Assembly (NCBI GenBank): GCA_017538635.1
Contig: JAFYIM010000393.1
Span: 1 to 15,284, forward strand
Source: a bacterium
GTDB lineage: Bacteria > UBA3054
DNA length: 15,284 nucleotides
Reading direction: 5' to 3'
The notes below the pieces were generated by a model. It ran no database searches. It worked only from the letters and a program-made list of their open reading frames with translations, and was not told where the DNA came from. The number at the start of each line of letters is the position of its first letter. Position 1 is the stretch's first letter. The position numbers were made by a program, and so were the translations under genes. This document shows, in pieces, positions 9,201 to 15,039 of the stretch.

Positions 9201-10855
9201 ATCTTGCCGTCCGTAGGCTCAAGGCTCTCTTTGACGTTCACGTGCCCGTTGCCTTCCACGTTGTTCGGACGTTCGGGAGGAATCTCCATGAAGCGGTCGT
9301 ACTGGCCGGGGAAAAGCGACCTGGCGCCCACGCACATGACGCATTTCACCAGCGCGGCGCTGGGGCTTTCAACGTGCCTGTTGTTGGTGAGGTAATCCCT
9401 GACCACCGCCGCGCAGCCGGCCGCGATGGGGCTCGCCATAGACGTGCCGCCCATGTAGGTGTAGTATTGGGATCTGGTGCTGGTCTTGTCGGCGCTGGCC
9501 AAAGTCGAATAGACGCCGGTGGCCGGGGCGATGACGTCCGGCTTGGTGCGGCCGTCGGCGCAGGGGCCCCTGGCGGAAAAGTCCGCGATGCCCTGATGCA
9601 CGCCGTCGAAGGGCTCGCATTCCGTCGCCAGTTTCGGACGCCAGTTCTCGGAACCGCCCACCGTTATGATGTTCTTGGCGGAGGAGTCGTACATGATGGC
9701 GCTCTGGGTGGGCAGGTCGATCTTCTTGTTGCCGTTGCCGCTTGAGAAGCAGATGGTGTAGTCCGGGTGATCCCAGATGACCTTGTCGTAGAGGCGCGCG
9801 CCGCTTCCGTAGTAGCCGTCCGAGTTGCTGCCCCAGCTGTTGTTCATGACGCGGGCGCCCTCGTTGTAAGTGTTGACAAGGTCGTCCTCGTTGCCGGAAT
9901 AGATATATCCGCTCCTAAGTCCGGCGCACAGGCAGAAAATGTCCGCTTCGCAGGCCATGCCGCGGAACTGGCCGTCGCTGGCGGCGCCGTTGCCGACCGC
10001 CGAGCCGGCCACGTGGGTCCCGTGGTTGCCCGCGTCGGCCCAGTCGTCATAGGAACCTCTTTCGTTGGCGATGCCGGTGGTGGCGCGACCCTTTATGTTC
10101 TTGCCCAAAAAGTCCGGATGGATCTGGTCGGTGGTGCCGTTGTCGAGGCCGGTGTCCTGAATGCAGACCATTTGTCCTTTGCCGGTGTAGCCGTCCAGCT
10201 GCAGATCGTCAACGTTGCACAAGAATTCGGATCTGGAGACGTCGTTGCAGATCTCTTCCTCGGCATAGGGCTCTATGAAAGCCACGTCTCCCCTCTTCGC
10301 TATTTCATAGGCCTGGCTGTTCGTGACGAGCGCCTTCACGCAGGGTTCCAGCGTGTTGAAGAGCTCTTCCACCTCTTTTGCGCCGACATTTTCCAGCGCT
10401 TCTTTTATCGCGGGAAGATATTCCTTTCTGATGGTGCCGACCTGCACGGGATGGTATTCCTCTTCGCCGGCTGCGGAAACGCTGGCCACAGCGGCTCCGG
10501 GATACGTCATTTTGTACTCAGGCAGATATTCACCGACGTAAAGCAGGGAAAAACGCTCTTTCAAAGCGGCCAGTTCGGATTCCCCCGCCTCGACGAAATA
10601 GGCGTTGGGCGGAATGTTGCCCTGGATCGTGACGTCGAGGGCTTTAACCTCTTCGCGTTCCTCGGGCGTAAAATTGCAAAGAGGCTGCACGATGTAAAGG
10701 CGCGTGCCGTCCGCTGTCGGAGTGCAAACGGGAGCTTGCAGACTGTTGACGGCCGGAGCGCCCGGATCGATGGTCGCCTTGATAAGCTTGATCTTGCCGG
10801 GATCAGCTATAAGGGTTAGGGAAATGAACGCGGTTAAAAGAGCGAGTTTTTTCAT
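6284..10855 (-). CDS. Giant secreted KP-43-like subtilase with duplicated beta-rich modules and PEP-CTERM tail
   Basis: The 1523-residue protein starts with a signal peptide (MKKLALLTAFISLTLIA, likely cut before DPG) and a pro-region to about residue 205. The S8 catalytic domain has Asp234 (CIQDTGLDNG), His278 (NHGTHVAG), oxyanion Asn374 (SSGNGN) and Ser472 (GGTSMASP). A beta-sandwich with INDLDLYVVEPGG follows (about 540-660). The C-terminal half holds an Ig/BACON-like segment (about 668-773) ending GYTLYKEDF. Next come lectin-like segments, the first ending in DDIKIERY, the next with an RQFQS box. A second Ig-like copy (about 1198-1300) ends GYLLYSDDF, and a second RQFQS segment follows. 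The end is a PEP-CTERM signal with VPEPS, a hydrophobic helix and MRKRS. Such tails are processed by exosortase systems. AAGGA (10863-10867) with 7-base spacing supports the start. The gene follows the 875-residue paralogue after 28 bases and is coupled to sixA. Confidence 0.95.
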   Translation of the reverse strand: MKKLALLTAFISLTLIADPGKIKLIKATIDPGAPAVNSLQAPVCTPTADGTRLYIVQPLCNFTPEEREEVKALDVTIQGNIPPNAYFVEAGESELAALKERFSLLYVGEYLPEYKMTYPGAAVASVSAAGEEEYHPVQVGTIRKEYLPAIKEALENVGAKEVEELFNTLEPCVKALVTNSQAYEIAKRGDVAFIEPYAEEEICNDVSRSEFLCNVDDLQLDGYTGKGQMVCIQDTGLDNGTTDQIHPDFLGKNIKGRATTGIANERGSYDDWADAGNHGTHVAGSAVGNGAASDGQFRGMACEADIFCLCAGLRSGYIYSGNEDDLVNTYNEGARVMNNSWGSNSDGYYGSGARLYDKVIWDHPDYTICFSSGNGNKKIDLPTQSAIMYDSSAKNIITVGGSENWRPKLATECEPFDGVHQGIADFSARGPCADGRTKPDVIAPATGVYSTLASADKTSTRSQYYTYMGGTSMASPIAAGCAAVVRDYLTNNRHVESPSAALVKCVMCVGARSLFPGQYDRFMEIPPERPNNVEGNGHVNVKESLEPTDGKMSFAEMSFASTGKAVTNYFEKPAGCDLNVGLCWTDYPGNWGSEKALINDLDLYVVEPGGTVHTLNDHLNNIETMRLGDTPAGRYAVIVKAYNIMEGVQPCAVVFSYGKGWKVGNLAFTEEPSFPWKETTCKLSLTNTVPNSYIGYRAEIIDDPEGLFTISKEEGRFSSSETIILTADLTRSNSARPYCKVKINAQSAGCLIRKISLPNGSDEEGYTLYKEDFTQDLFTDLVEEDAALSATKEVDFQMKSVSPNYYDLVKSEDFEDYAADESIIGKGGWTVGYGPATNGSSIVRTELKGGVTNKYLQVKYLTGLYAPHLKVQGIKTKWTEPFAHGYFLISAKVKMSGRGDKTFSFFTPDIAEPVFKRHASGFIVDSDGKDEEGNRFRSMGYLRDDEWTDLEMLIEADSTKVAGANRHILRRLKFAGVEEDCYGVFSKASNDDYFSVLRFFQWGEGEFCIDDIKIERYVSDVPYEKIAIMKNIERTNSSNPDSDGLLAKIGLPAGLQTKFDLQFNVEMSLNDKVSKFVLGQNSSNRQFQSQFVNEGGDFKLELTDLADDPGLIKTEFPTNDFISYGYKINTASGKKILHRLFINGDNISVEKQLTGSAVKPMASVDSVRMYLPKCTGEAMVKSLEVKLMPLEKASLGVVPRPFRIGETETEWTLTNAAPSEAINFTASIVSGSDLFEVSPESGTFTDRTALTIRCKNESTAFGKDLGVLKIEAGDAGTITKKFIRPRGNDGRGYLLYSDDFKNSVGEELDVTDSSWSQNEKLSVTVEDDGSSSFLRFGRSKTSTLPNADQGVFIFIGAPEGHSTNLNFHVSCKLRFPEDYAGYFYLTQNEDQRQFQSAFSAINTGGQKMIKLSLTDYTRNTGLFTKNAPRGEWIAYDFELNALPSYKKLEEITFYNTTKVEGYKITGTKVAESDQVDYLRLNLTGSGAYVDVKDLRVTLESPVPEPSLIAIISAFALLLMRKRS
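6287..6355 (-). other. PEP-CTERM sorting signal coding segment
   Basis: The last 23 residues of the giant subtilase are a PEP motif (residues 1503-1505), a hydrophobic stretch rich in Ile, Ala and Leu, and a basic end MRKRS. This three-part layout is the known PEP-CTERM signal recognised by exosortase/archaeosortase-type enzymes. No exosortase gene lies in this window, so the partner enzyme must be elsewhere. Neither the 875-residue subtilase nor the 241-residue protein has such a tail. The third subtilase is cut before its end. Confidence 0.88.
6956..7261 (-). repeat. Ig/BACON-like module, copy 2 in the giant subtilase
   Basis: This segment encodes the pattern of an RPFRIGE start, LTNAAPSEAINFTASI, FEVSPESGTF, a region of alternating hydrophobics, then GRGYLLYSDDF. 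The same order occurs in the copy at 8538-8850, in the partial subtilase at about 1385-1710, and again at the extreme left edge of the window (about 1-160, ending SVKPESGT). The duplication is visible at protein level only; DNA identity is low, so it is old. Assignment to a BACON or similar Ig-like fold is from pattern only. Confidence 0.6.
8538..8850 (-). repeat. Ig/BACON-like module, copy 1 in the giant subtilase
   Basis: This is the first copy of the module described at 6956-7261. It runs from EEPSFPWKE through LSLTNTVPNSYIGYRAEI, LFTISKEEGRF and a strand-rich part to GYTLYKEDF. It directly follows the protease-associated beta-sandwich, in the same place as the matching segment of the partial subtilase (GYTLFTSRF at about 1385-1420). 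Confidence 0.6.
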
Positions 10856-10862
10856 TTTTGGT

Positions 10863-10867
10863 TCCTT
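10863..10867 (-). promoter_or_regulatory. Shine-Dalgarno of the giant subtilase gene
   Basis: AAGGA on the minus strand lies 7 bases before the ATG at 10855, in the 28-base gap after the upstream paralogue. It supports the chosen start and independent initiation rather than coupling. Confidence 0.65.
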
Positions 10868-10883
10868 AAGTATATTTCTTAAA

Positions 10884-13511
10884 TTATTCTGCGCTGTTGT
10901 CCAAGACCAAAACGCTGAGAGCCGGCATAAGGGATGGCAAATTTGCGCCGTCTCCAGGTGAAGTAACCTTCATCTTGAAATTAAATTTGCCGTTTTTCTT
11001 TTTCACGCTGGCCTTTACTGCAGTATTTCCATCCTTGGAAACGCCTGAATAAACGATCTTATTGCCTTTGTCCTCTCCCCGGACAAGAGAATCACCCACA
11101 ATAATTGTGCGGTCTTCCTTACTGTTGATAAGGGTTATCTCCGATTCTTCATTGAACTCGTTCTTAAAATCGCCCAGCATCGTCCCTTTGCCCTTTATAC
11201 TGGCCTTGTCAGGCGGGGTGTAATAGGTCATGCTGCCGTCGTAAGTCAGAAAAGAGATCTGATTTGTGGAACATTTGTCGCGGTAAGAGAACTTGTCGTT
11301 TTTGGTCGAGTAAGTGAAGGAGAAAGTTTTATCTTTCACAGTGATTTTGTTCTTCACTTTCTTCGGGTTGAATCTAAGGCCCACAAAGACGTCTTTAGCG
11401 TTGTTGAAGATCCCCATATATCCTGTCGTTTGAACCGCTGAAAATCCCTTGATCCCCAGCGATCCCTTTAGAGAAAAACTGAGGGTACCTTTCCAATCCA
11501 GTGGCTTGAACGTATAATATCCCTTGCCGGTGGTGCGTTCTCCCGCACGGTAGTGGAAAACAAGCGCGCAGGGCTGGGGGCCCTGCATGACGTTGTTGGC
11601 TTTCACGATCAACTTGTAATCGCCGGGCGCGCAATCGTAGATGTGCAGCACCTCCACGTTGTTAAGGTGGTCGTGCAAACTGTGCTTAATGCCGTTAGGG
11701 TCTATCACGTAAAGATCAAGGTCGTTCACCAGAACTTTGGACGCGCCTGTCGAGCCCGGATAGTCTGACCAAACGAGCCCGACATTCAGATCGCACTGCG
11801 CGTCCTTGTGATAGACGTTTGTCACGGCCTGTCCGGTCTTGGTGAGAGTAAATTCGTCGAAGAACATTTTTCCGTCCGTGGGCTCCAGGCTTCCCTTGAT
11901 GTTGATGTGCCCGTGCCCTTCAACAGGGTTCGGCCTGGCGTCAGGAAACTCGTCCTTGTACTGGCCGGGCAAAAGCGTGCGGGCGCCTGTGACAAGGATC
12001 GCTTTCACAAGCGCGGCGCTGGCCGAAGCGATCCCGTACTTTTGCTTAAGATAATCCCTGATAACGGCGCAGCAGCCGGCCGTTATGGGGCTCGCCATGC
12101 TGGTGCCGGACATAAAGCAATAATAATCTTCCCTCACGGAAGTTTTTTCAGTGCTGGACAGTGTCGACACAATGTAAGTGCCGGGAGCCACAACATCCGG
12201 CTTGATCCTGCCGTCGCGGCAGGGGCCGCGGGATGAAAACCAGGCCATGCCCTGATGCTCGCCGTCGTCCGGCTTGGCGTCTTCGCCCTGTTCCGGGCGG
12301 TAGTTTTCCGCCGCGCCGACCGTGATAACGTTTTTGGCAGAAGAGGCTTCGTTCATAGTGCTGTCCACAGGGATCGTCATTTTTCTGTTTTCGTTCCCCG
12401 CGGAGAAGCAGACGGTGTAGTCTTTGTACGCCCAGATCAAAAAGTCGTACAAACGCGCTTCCGAACTGTAATAGCCATCGCTGGTAATGCCCCAACTGTT
12501 GTTCATGACGCGGCAGCCGGAATGGTAAGTGTTCGTAAGATCCGCCTTGTTGCCGACTCCGATATATCCGTCGCTCCTGCCGGCGGCCAGAATGAAAAGC
12601 GAAGCGTCGGGCGCCATGCCGCGGTACTGGCCGCCGCTGGCTGCGCCCGTGCCGACGGCGGAACCGCACACGTGCGTGCCGTGCTCGTCATTGTCGCCCC
12701 AATCGTCGTAAGAGCCGCGCTCCAGGGCGACTTCAGTAGTGGCGCGTCCGATAATGGTTTTGTCCTTGAAATCCGGATGAATGTTCGCAATATCGCCGTT
12801 GTCCAAGCCCGTGTCCTGGATGCAGACGATCTGACCTTTTCCGGTGTAGCCAGCCAACTGAAGATCTTCAAGATTGGCGAGTTTTCCGCTCTTTGCGACG
12901 TCGTTCAAAGGTTTCGCCAGAGCGTAAGGCTCGATGAAAGCAACGTCCCCCCTTTTTGCGATCTCATTTGCCTCACTGTTCGTAAGTTTCGTCCTGACGC
13001 AGGGCTCCAGGGTGCCGCTGACTTCCGCAATATCCGGCGCCCCCAAAGCTTCCAACGCTTTCACGATATCGGGAAGACATTCCTTTCTGAAAGTGCCGAC
13101 TTTAACGGGATAGGAGATTTCTTCGCCCACCGCATTGACACTTGCTTCGTCAGCGCCGGGATAGAGCAGTTTGTATTCCGGCAGATATTCTCCGGCGTAG
13201 AGAAGCGAGAACTTTTCCTTCAGCACCGCAAGATCTTTTTCTGACGCTTCAACAAGATAGGCGTTGGGCGGAATATTGCCCCGGAAAATGATACCAAGTT
13301 TTTCAGCTTCCCTGCGTTCCTCAGCGGTAAAATTAACTTCAGGCTGCACTATGTACAGGCTCGTGCCAAAAGTTGATGGTGAGCAGACGGATGCTTTATT
13401 GTTGACAGTTGGCACCGTCGGATCAATCGTCGCTTTTTCAAGCATGATCAAGCCAGGATCGGCAAAAATTGAAAAAGAAGTCAACGCTGTGAGGATAATA
13501 ATTTTCTTCAT
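10884..13511 (-). CDS. Secreted KP-43-like subtilase with a novel C-terminal domain
   Basis: The 875-residue protein has a signal peptide (MKKIIILTALTSFSIFA, likely cut before DPG) and the same pro-region style as its two paralogues, with KATIDP near the mature start. The catalytic domain shows Asp233 (CIQDTGLDNG), His277 (EHGTHVCG), oxyanion Asn373 (SAGNEN) and Ser471 (SGTSMASP). The beta-sandwich with VNDLDLYVIDPNG spans about 545-655. From about residue 660 it departs from the other two: instead of Ig-like and lectin-like modules it carries one ~215-residue beta-rich domain starting YYTFKPLDWKG. That domain matches the adjacent 241-residue protein along its length. There is no PEP-CTERM tail, so it is probably released. 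AGGT at 13518-13521 lies 6 bases before the ATG. It follows the 241-residue gene by 12 bases and is surely in one operon with it. The substrate is unknown. Confidence 0.95.
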   Translation of the reverse strand: MKKIIILTALTSFSIFADPGLIMLEKATIDPTVPTVNNKASVCSPSTFGTSLYIVQPEVNFTAEERREAEKLGIIFRGNIPPNAYLVEASEKDLAVLKEKFSLLYAGEYLPEYKLLYPGADEASVNAVGEEISYPVKVGTFRKECLPDIVKALEALGAPDIAEVSGTLEPCVRTKLTNSEANEIAKRGDVAFIEPYALAKPLNDVAKSGKLANLEDLQLAGYTGKGQIVCIQDTGLDNGDIANIHPDFKDKTIIGRATTEVALERGSYDDWGDNDEHGTHVCGSAVGTGAASGGQYRGMAPDASLFILAAGRSDGYIGVGNKADLTNTYHSGCRVMNNSWGITSDGYYSSEARLYDFLIWAYKDYTVCFSAGNENRKMTIPVDSTMNEASSAKNVITVGAAENYRPEQGEDAKPDDGEHQGMAWFSSRGPCRDGRIKPDVVAPGTYIVSTLSSTEKTSVREDYYCFMSGTSMASPITAGCCAVIRDYLKQKYGIASASAALVKAILVTGARTLLPGQYKDEFPDARPNPVEGHGHINIKGSLEPTDGKMFFDEFTLTKTGQAVTNVYHKDAQCDLNVGLVWSDYPGSTGASKVLVNDLDLYVIDPNGIKHSLHDHLNNVEVLHIYDCAPGDYKLIVKANNVMQGPQPCALVFHYRAGERTTGKGYYTFKPLDWKGTLSFSLKGSLGIKGFSAVQTTGYMGIFNNAKDVFVGLRFNPKKVKNKITVKDKTFSFTYSTKNDKFSYRDKCSTNQISFLTYDGSMTYYTPPDKASIKGKGTMLGDFKNEFNEESEITLINSKEDRTIIVGDSLVRGEDKGNKIVYSGVSKDGNTAVKASVKKKNGKFNFKMKVTSPGDGANLPSLMPALSVLVLDNSAE
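10887..11530 (-). other. Unnamed C-terminal domain shared with the neighbouring stand-alone protein
   Basis: Codons from about residue 661 to 875 of the subtilase encode this domain. Ordered landmarks shared with the 241-residue neighbour are PLDWKG, a following SLxG, a GxxGxxN segment, DxFVG, KN, DK, FxY, KFxYxD, SxLTY, YY, IKGxG, FN, ITLxNS, VxDS, VKK, GK, KMK and SLxPxL. The pattern of alternating hydrophobic and charged residues suggests an all-beta fold. I do not recognise a named family. Confidence 0.75.
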
Positions 13512-13523
13512 TATTTAACCTAT

Positions 13524-14249
13524 TTATTTTTGTAATTCGATGGGATCTTCCACAAACCAGATCAGGCTTGGCACGAGGGAAGTGTAATTCGGATTGCTGG
13601 GTTCCTTCTTAATCTTCATTTTATAGGTGACTTTGCCGGTGGTTTTCTTTACAGTAACTTTCACTTTTGTCCCCTTGTAAGGTTCATCGCTTAAAGAAAA
13701 ACTCTTGCCGCCGTCCATCATGGTAACGATGGAGTCGGAAACCGCGAAAGTCTTGCTTGTGTCGGAATTAAAAAGCGTTATGCCGTAATCATCGTTGAAA
13801 TACGGCATCAAGGGGACGTTGATCTTTCCCTGTCCTTTTATTTTTCCGATCCCCTGTGCAAGAGGATTGGAATAATACATGTCAGCTTCAGCGTTGTAAG
13901 TTAAGATAGAGAGCCAATCCTCTGCATAACGATCCTTATAAGTGAACTTTCCGCTTTTGCTTTTATAAATGAACTCAGAATACTTATCCCGAAAAACACA
14001 ATTGTTCTTTTGCATCTCAGGAACCACCTTCATACCGACAAAGATATCGTCGTTAAGGTTGTAAAGGCCAATAATTCCGTTTGACAAGACTTCACTGAGA
14101 CCTTCGGCTGGCAAATAACCGGTCAAAGAAAGTGTGATTTTGCCCTTCCAGTCCAGCGGCGAAAGCTCGTAGTGTCCCTGCGCGGGAGAGGGATCCTCCG
14201 CGAAGAGCGCGAAGGCGGAAAGAAGCAGCAGGAATGTGATCTTTTTCAT
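13524..14249 (-). CDS. Small secreted protein: stand-alone copy of the subtilase C-terminal domain
   Basis: The 241-residue protein has a signal peptide (MKKITFLLLLSAFALFA) and then about 218 residues homologous end to end to the last ~215 residues of the next gene's subtilase. Shared landmarks include PLDWKG, DIFVG against DVFVG, SILTY against SFLTY, IKGQGK against IKGKGT, ITLFNS against ITLINS, VSDS against VGDS, and a late SLVPSL against SLMPAL. It has no protease motifs, no membrane anchor and no sorting tail. I do not recognise the family and assign no function. Possible roles, all inferred, are a substrate- or surface-binding partner, a chaperone or inhibitor of the co-transcribed protease, or a component the protease domain assembles with. 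It is the first gene after a terminator. AGGAGA (14257-14262) with 7-base spacing fixes the start. Twelve bases separate it from the subtilase gene. Confidence 0.9.
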   Translation of the reverse strand: MKKITFLLLLSAFALFAEDPSPAQGHYELSPLDWKGKITLSLTGYLPAEGLSEVLSNGIIGLYNLNDDIFVGMKVVPEMQKNNCVFRDKYSEFIYKSKSGKFTYKDRYAEDWLSILTYNAEADMYYSNPLAQGIGKIKGQGKINVPLMPYFNDDYGITLFNSDTSKTFAVSDSIVTMMDGGKSFSLSDEPYKGTKVKVTVKKTTGKVTYKMKIKKEPSNPNYTSLVPSLIWFVEDPIELQK

Positions 14250-14290
14250 GGTAATTTCTCCTGAATTATATTACATATTAATTTTACCAT
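14250..14290 (-). promoter_or_regulatory. AT-rich leader and likely promoter region of the protease operon, with Shine-Dalgarno
   Basis: Between the terminator and the ATG at 14249 lies a very AT-rich stretch. It contains AGGAGA (14257-14262), a strong ribosome binding site 7 bases from the ATG. A TATAAT hexamer (14265-14270, minus strand) is present but sits so close that a transcript starting from it would lose the ribosome binding site, so the true -10 is probably further upstream. No clear -35 is seen. A promoter here is expected because the preceding gene ends in a terminator. Confidence 0.4.
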
Positions 14291-14314
14291 AAAAAAAGCG
14301 AGCTTTGCGCTCGC
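14291..14314 (-). terminator. Rho-independent terminator after the RNase HI gene
   Basis: On the minus strand GCGAGC, a 5-base loop and GCTCGC form a perfect 6-base GC-rich stem (14298-14314), followed directly by seven T (14291-14297). It lies two bases after the TAA stop of the RNase HI-like gene and separates it from the protease operon. Confidence 0.9.
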
Positions 14315-14316
14315 CT

Positions 14317-15039
14317 TTAATATTCCTCTATCCCCCATTCGTTGAGACGGCCTTTTTTCTCCGCCTCCTCGAAGTCCTCGTAAGCCATCTCCTCCTCGAC
14401 CAGTTTCCTTATCTCATCGCTGTCAGGGTCCTCCAGTTCCTTGTCGCCCCTGTCGTCGTAATAGGGATCTTTGTAATCGTCTTCAGCCTTTTGTTTTGCC
14501 TTGTGAGCTTTCTGGGGTTTGGGCTTCTTAGCTTTTTCCGTCTGCGGAACGTCCGTTTCCTTAAGGACGCCGACTTCGCCTTTCACTTTGCAGGCAAAAC
14601 TGGCGATCTTGTCGGCGTCTTCGTTCTCAGGCACCCGTGAGTGGCCGGGCACCTGGAGGAAACTCAGTTTAGGAAATTCTTTCAGGTACTGCTTCAGCGC
14701 CTCGACCATCTCGATATTCGCTTTCGGCGTCCAGCCTTTCGTCATAAGACCTATGACGTAAGTACTGTCCGAGCAGATGATGATGGCTTTTTCCTTGTCC
14801 TTTATGGCGGAAAGACCGAATCTGACGGCCTCGAGCTCGGCGATGTTGTTGGTCACCTCGTCGCCGAGATAGACTCTGAAGTTCTTCCTGTACTGGTTAT
14901 AGAGAAGGACGATCCCGCACCCACCGGGTCCGGGATTGCCTTTGCAAGCGCCGTCGCAGTAAAGATAAATGGTGTCTTTGTAGTGCGTGACGCTAAGAGT
15001 AGGATGTTTGGTCCTTCTTTGGTAAGAAGGGTCGCTCAT
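14317..15039 (-). CDS. rnhA: Ribonuclease HI-like protein with charged C-terminal extension
   Basis: Residues 22-150 of the 240-residue protein form an RNase HI domain. The acidic active-site residues are all visible: Asp29 (YCDGACKGNPGPGG), Glu68 (NNIAELEAV), Asp91 (CSDSTYV) and Asp143 (NEDADKIA), plus His133 in VPGHS. RNase HI cleaves the RNA strand of RNA-DNA hybrids during replication and repair. The usual protein is about 155 residues. Here residues about 155-240 are an added tail, first Lys/Pro/Ala-rich and then strongly Asp/Glu-rich, probably disordered, ending NEWGIEEY. The ATG overlaps the stop of the YebC-family gene (ATGA), so the two are translated as a pair. A GAGGA sits directly against the ATG, too close for a normal ribosome binding site. 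A terminator follows. Confidence 0.92.
   Translation of the reverse strand: MSDPSYQRRTKHPTLSVTHYKDTIYLYCDGACKGNPGPGGCGIVLLYNQYRKNFRVYLGDEVTNNIAELEAVRFGLSAIKDKEKAIIICSDSTYVIGLMTKGWTPKANIEMVEALKQYLKEFPKLSFLQVPGHSRVPENEDADKIASFACKVKGEVGVLKETDVPQTEKAKKPKPQKAHKAKQKAEDDYKDPYYDDRGDKELEDPDSDEIRKLVEEEMAYEDFEEAEKKGRLNEWGIEEY

Noticed and set aside
7442..9745. Plus-strand open frame of 767 codons antisense to the giant subtilase
   Set aside because: It lies fully inside a well-supported protease gene with intact catalytic motifs. Its translation is Val/Gly/Ala/Arg-rich with no recognisable domain, as expected from the complement of codon-biased coding sequence. Similar antisense frames occur opposite the other two subtilases.
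9767..10819. Plus-strand open frame of 350 codons opposite the protease pro-region and catalytic domain
   Set aside because: It is a shadow of the minus-strand gene, with no motif and no ribosome binding site context.
10856..10883. Short inverted repeat TTAAG/CTTAA between the two complete subtilase genes
   Set aside because: Five AT-only base pairs around a 7-base loop are expected by chance in such a gap. The gap is explained by the Shine-Dalgarno and spacing.
12255..13244. Plus-strand open frame of 329 codons opposite the 875-residue subtilase
   Set aside because: It is a shadow frame over conserved subtilase motifs, with no domain of its own.
14265..14270. TATAAT as the -10 box of the protease operon
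   Set aside because: A transcript from this hexamer would start about at the Shine-Dalgarno and lose it, and no -35 is seen. It is mentioned only as part of the leader.
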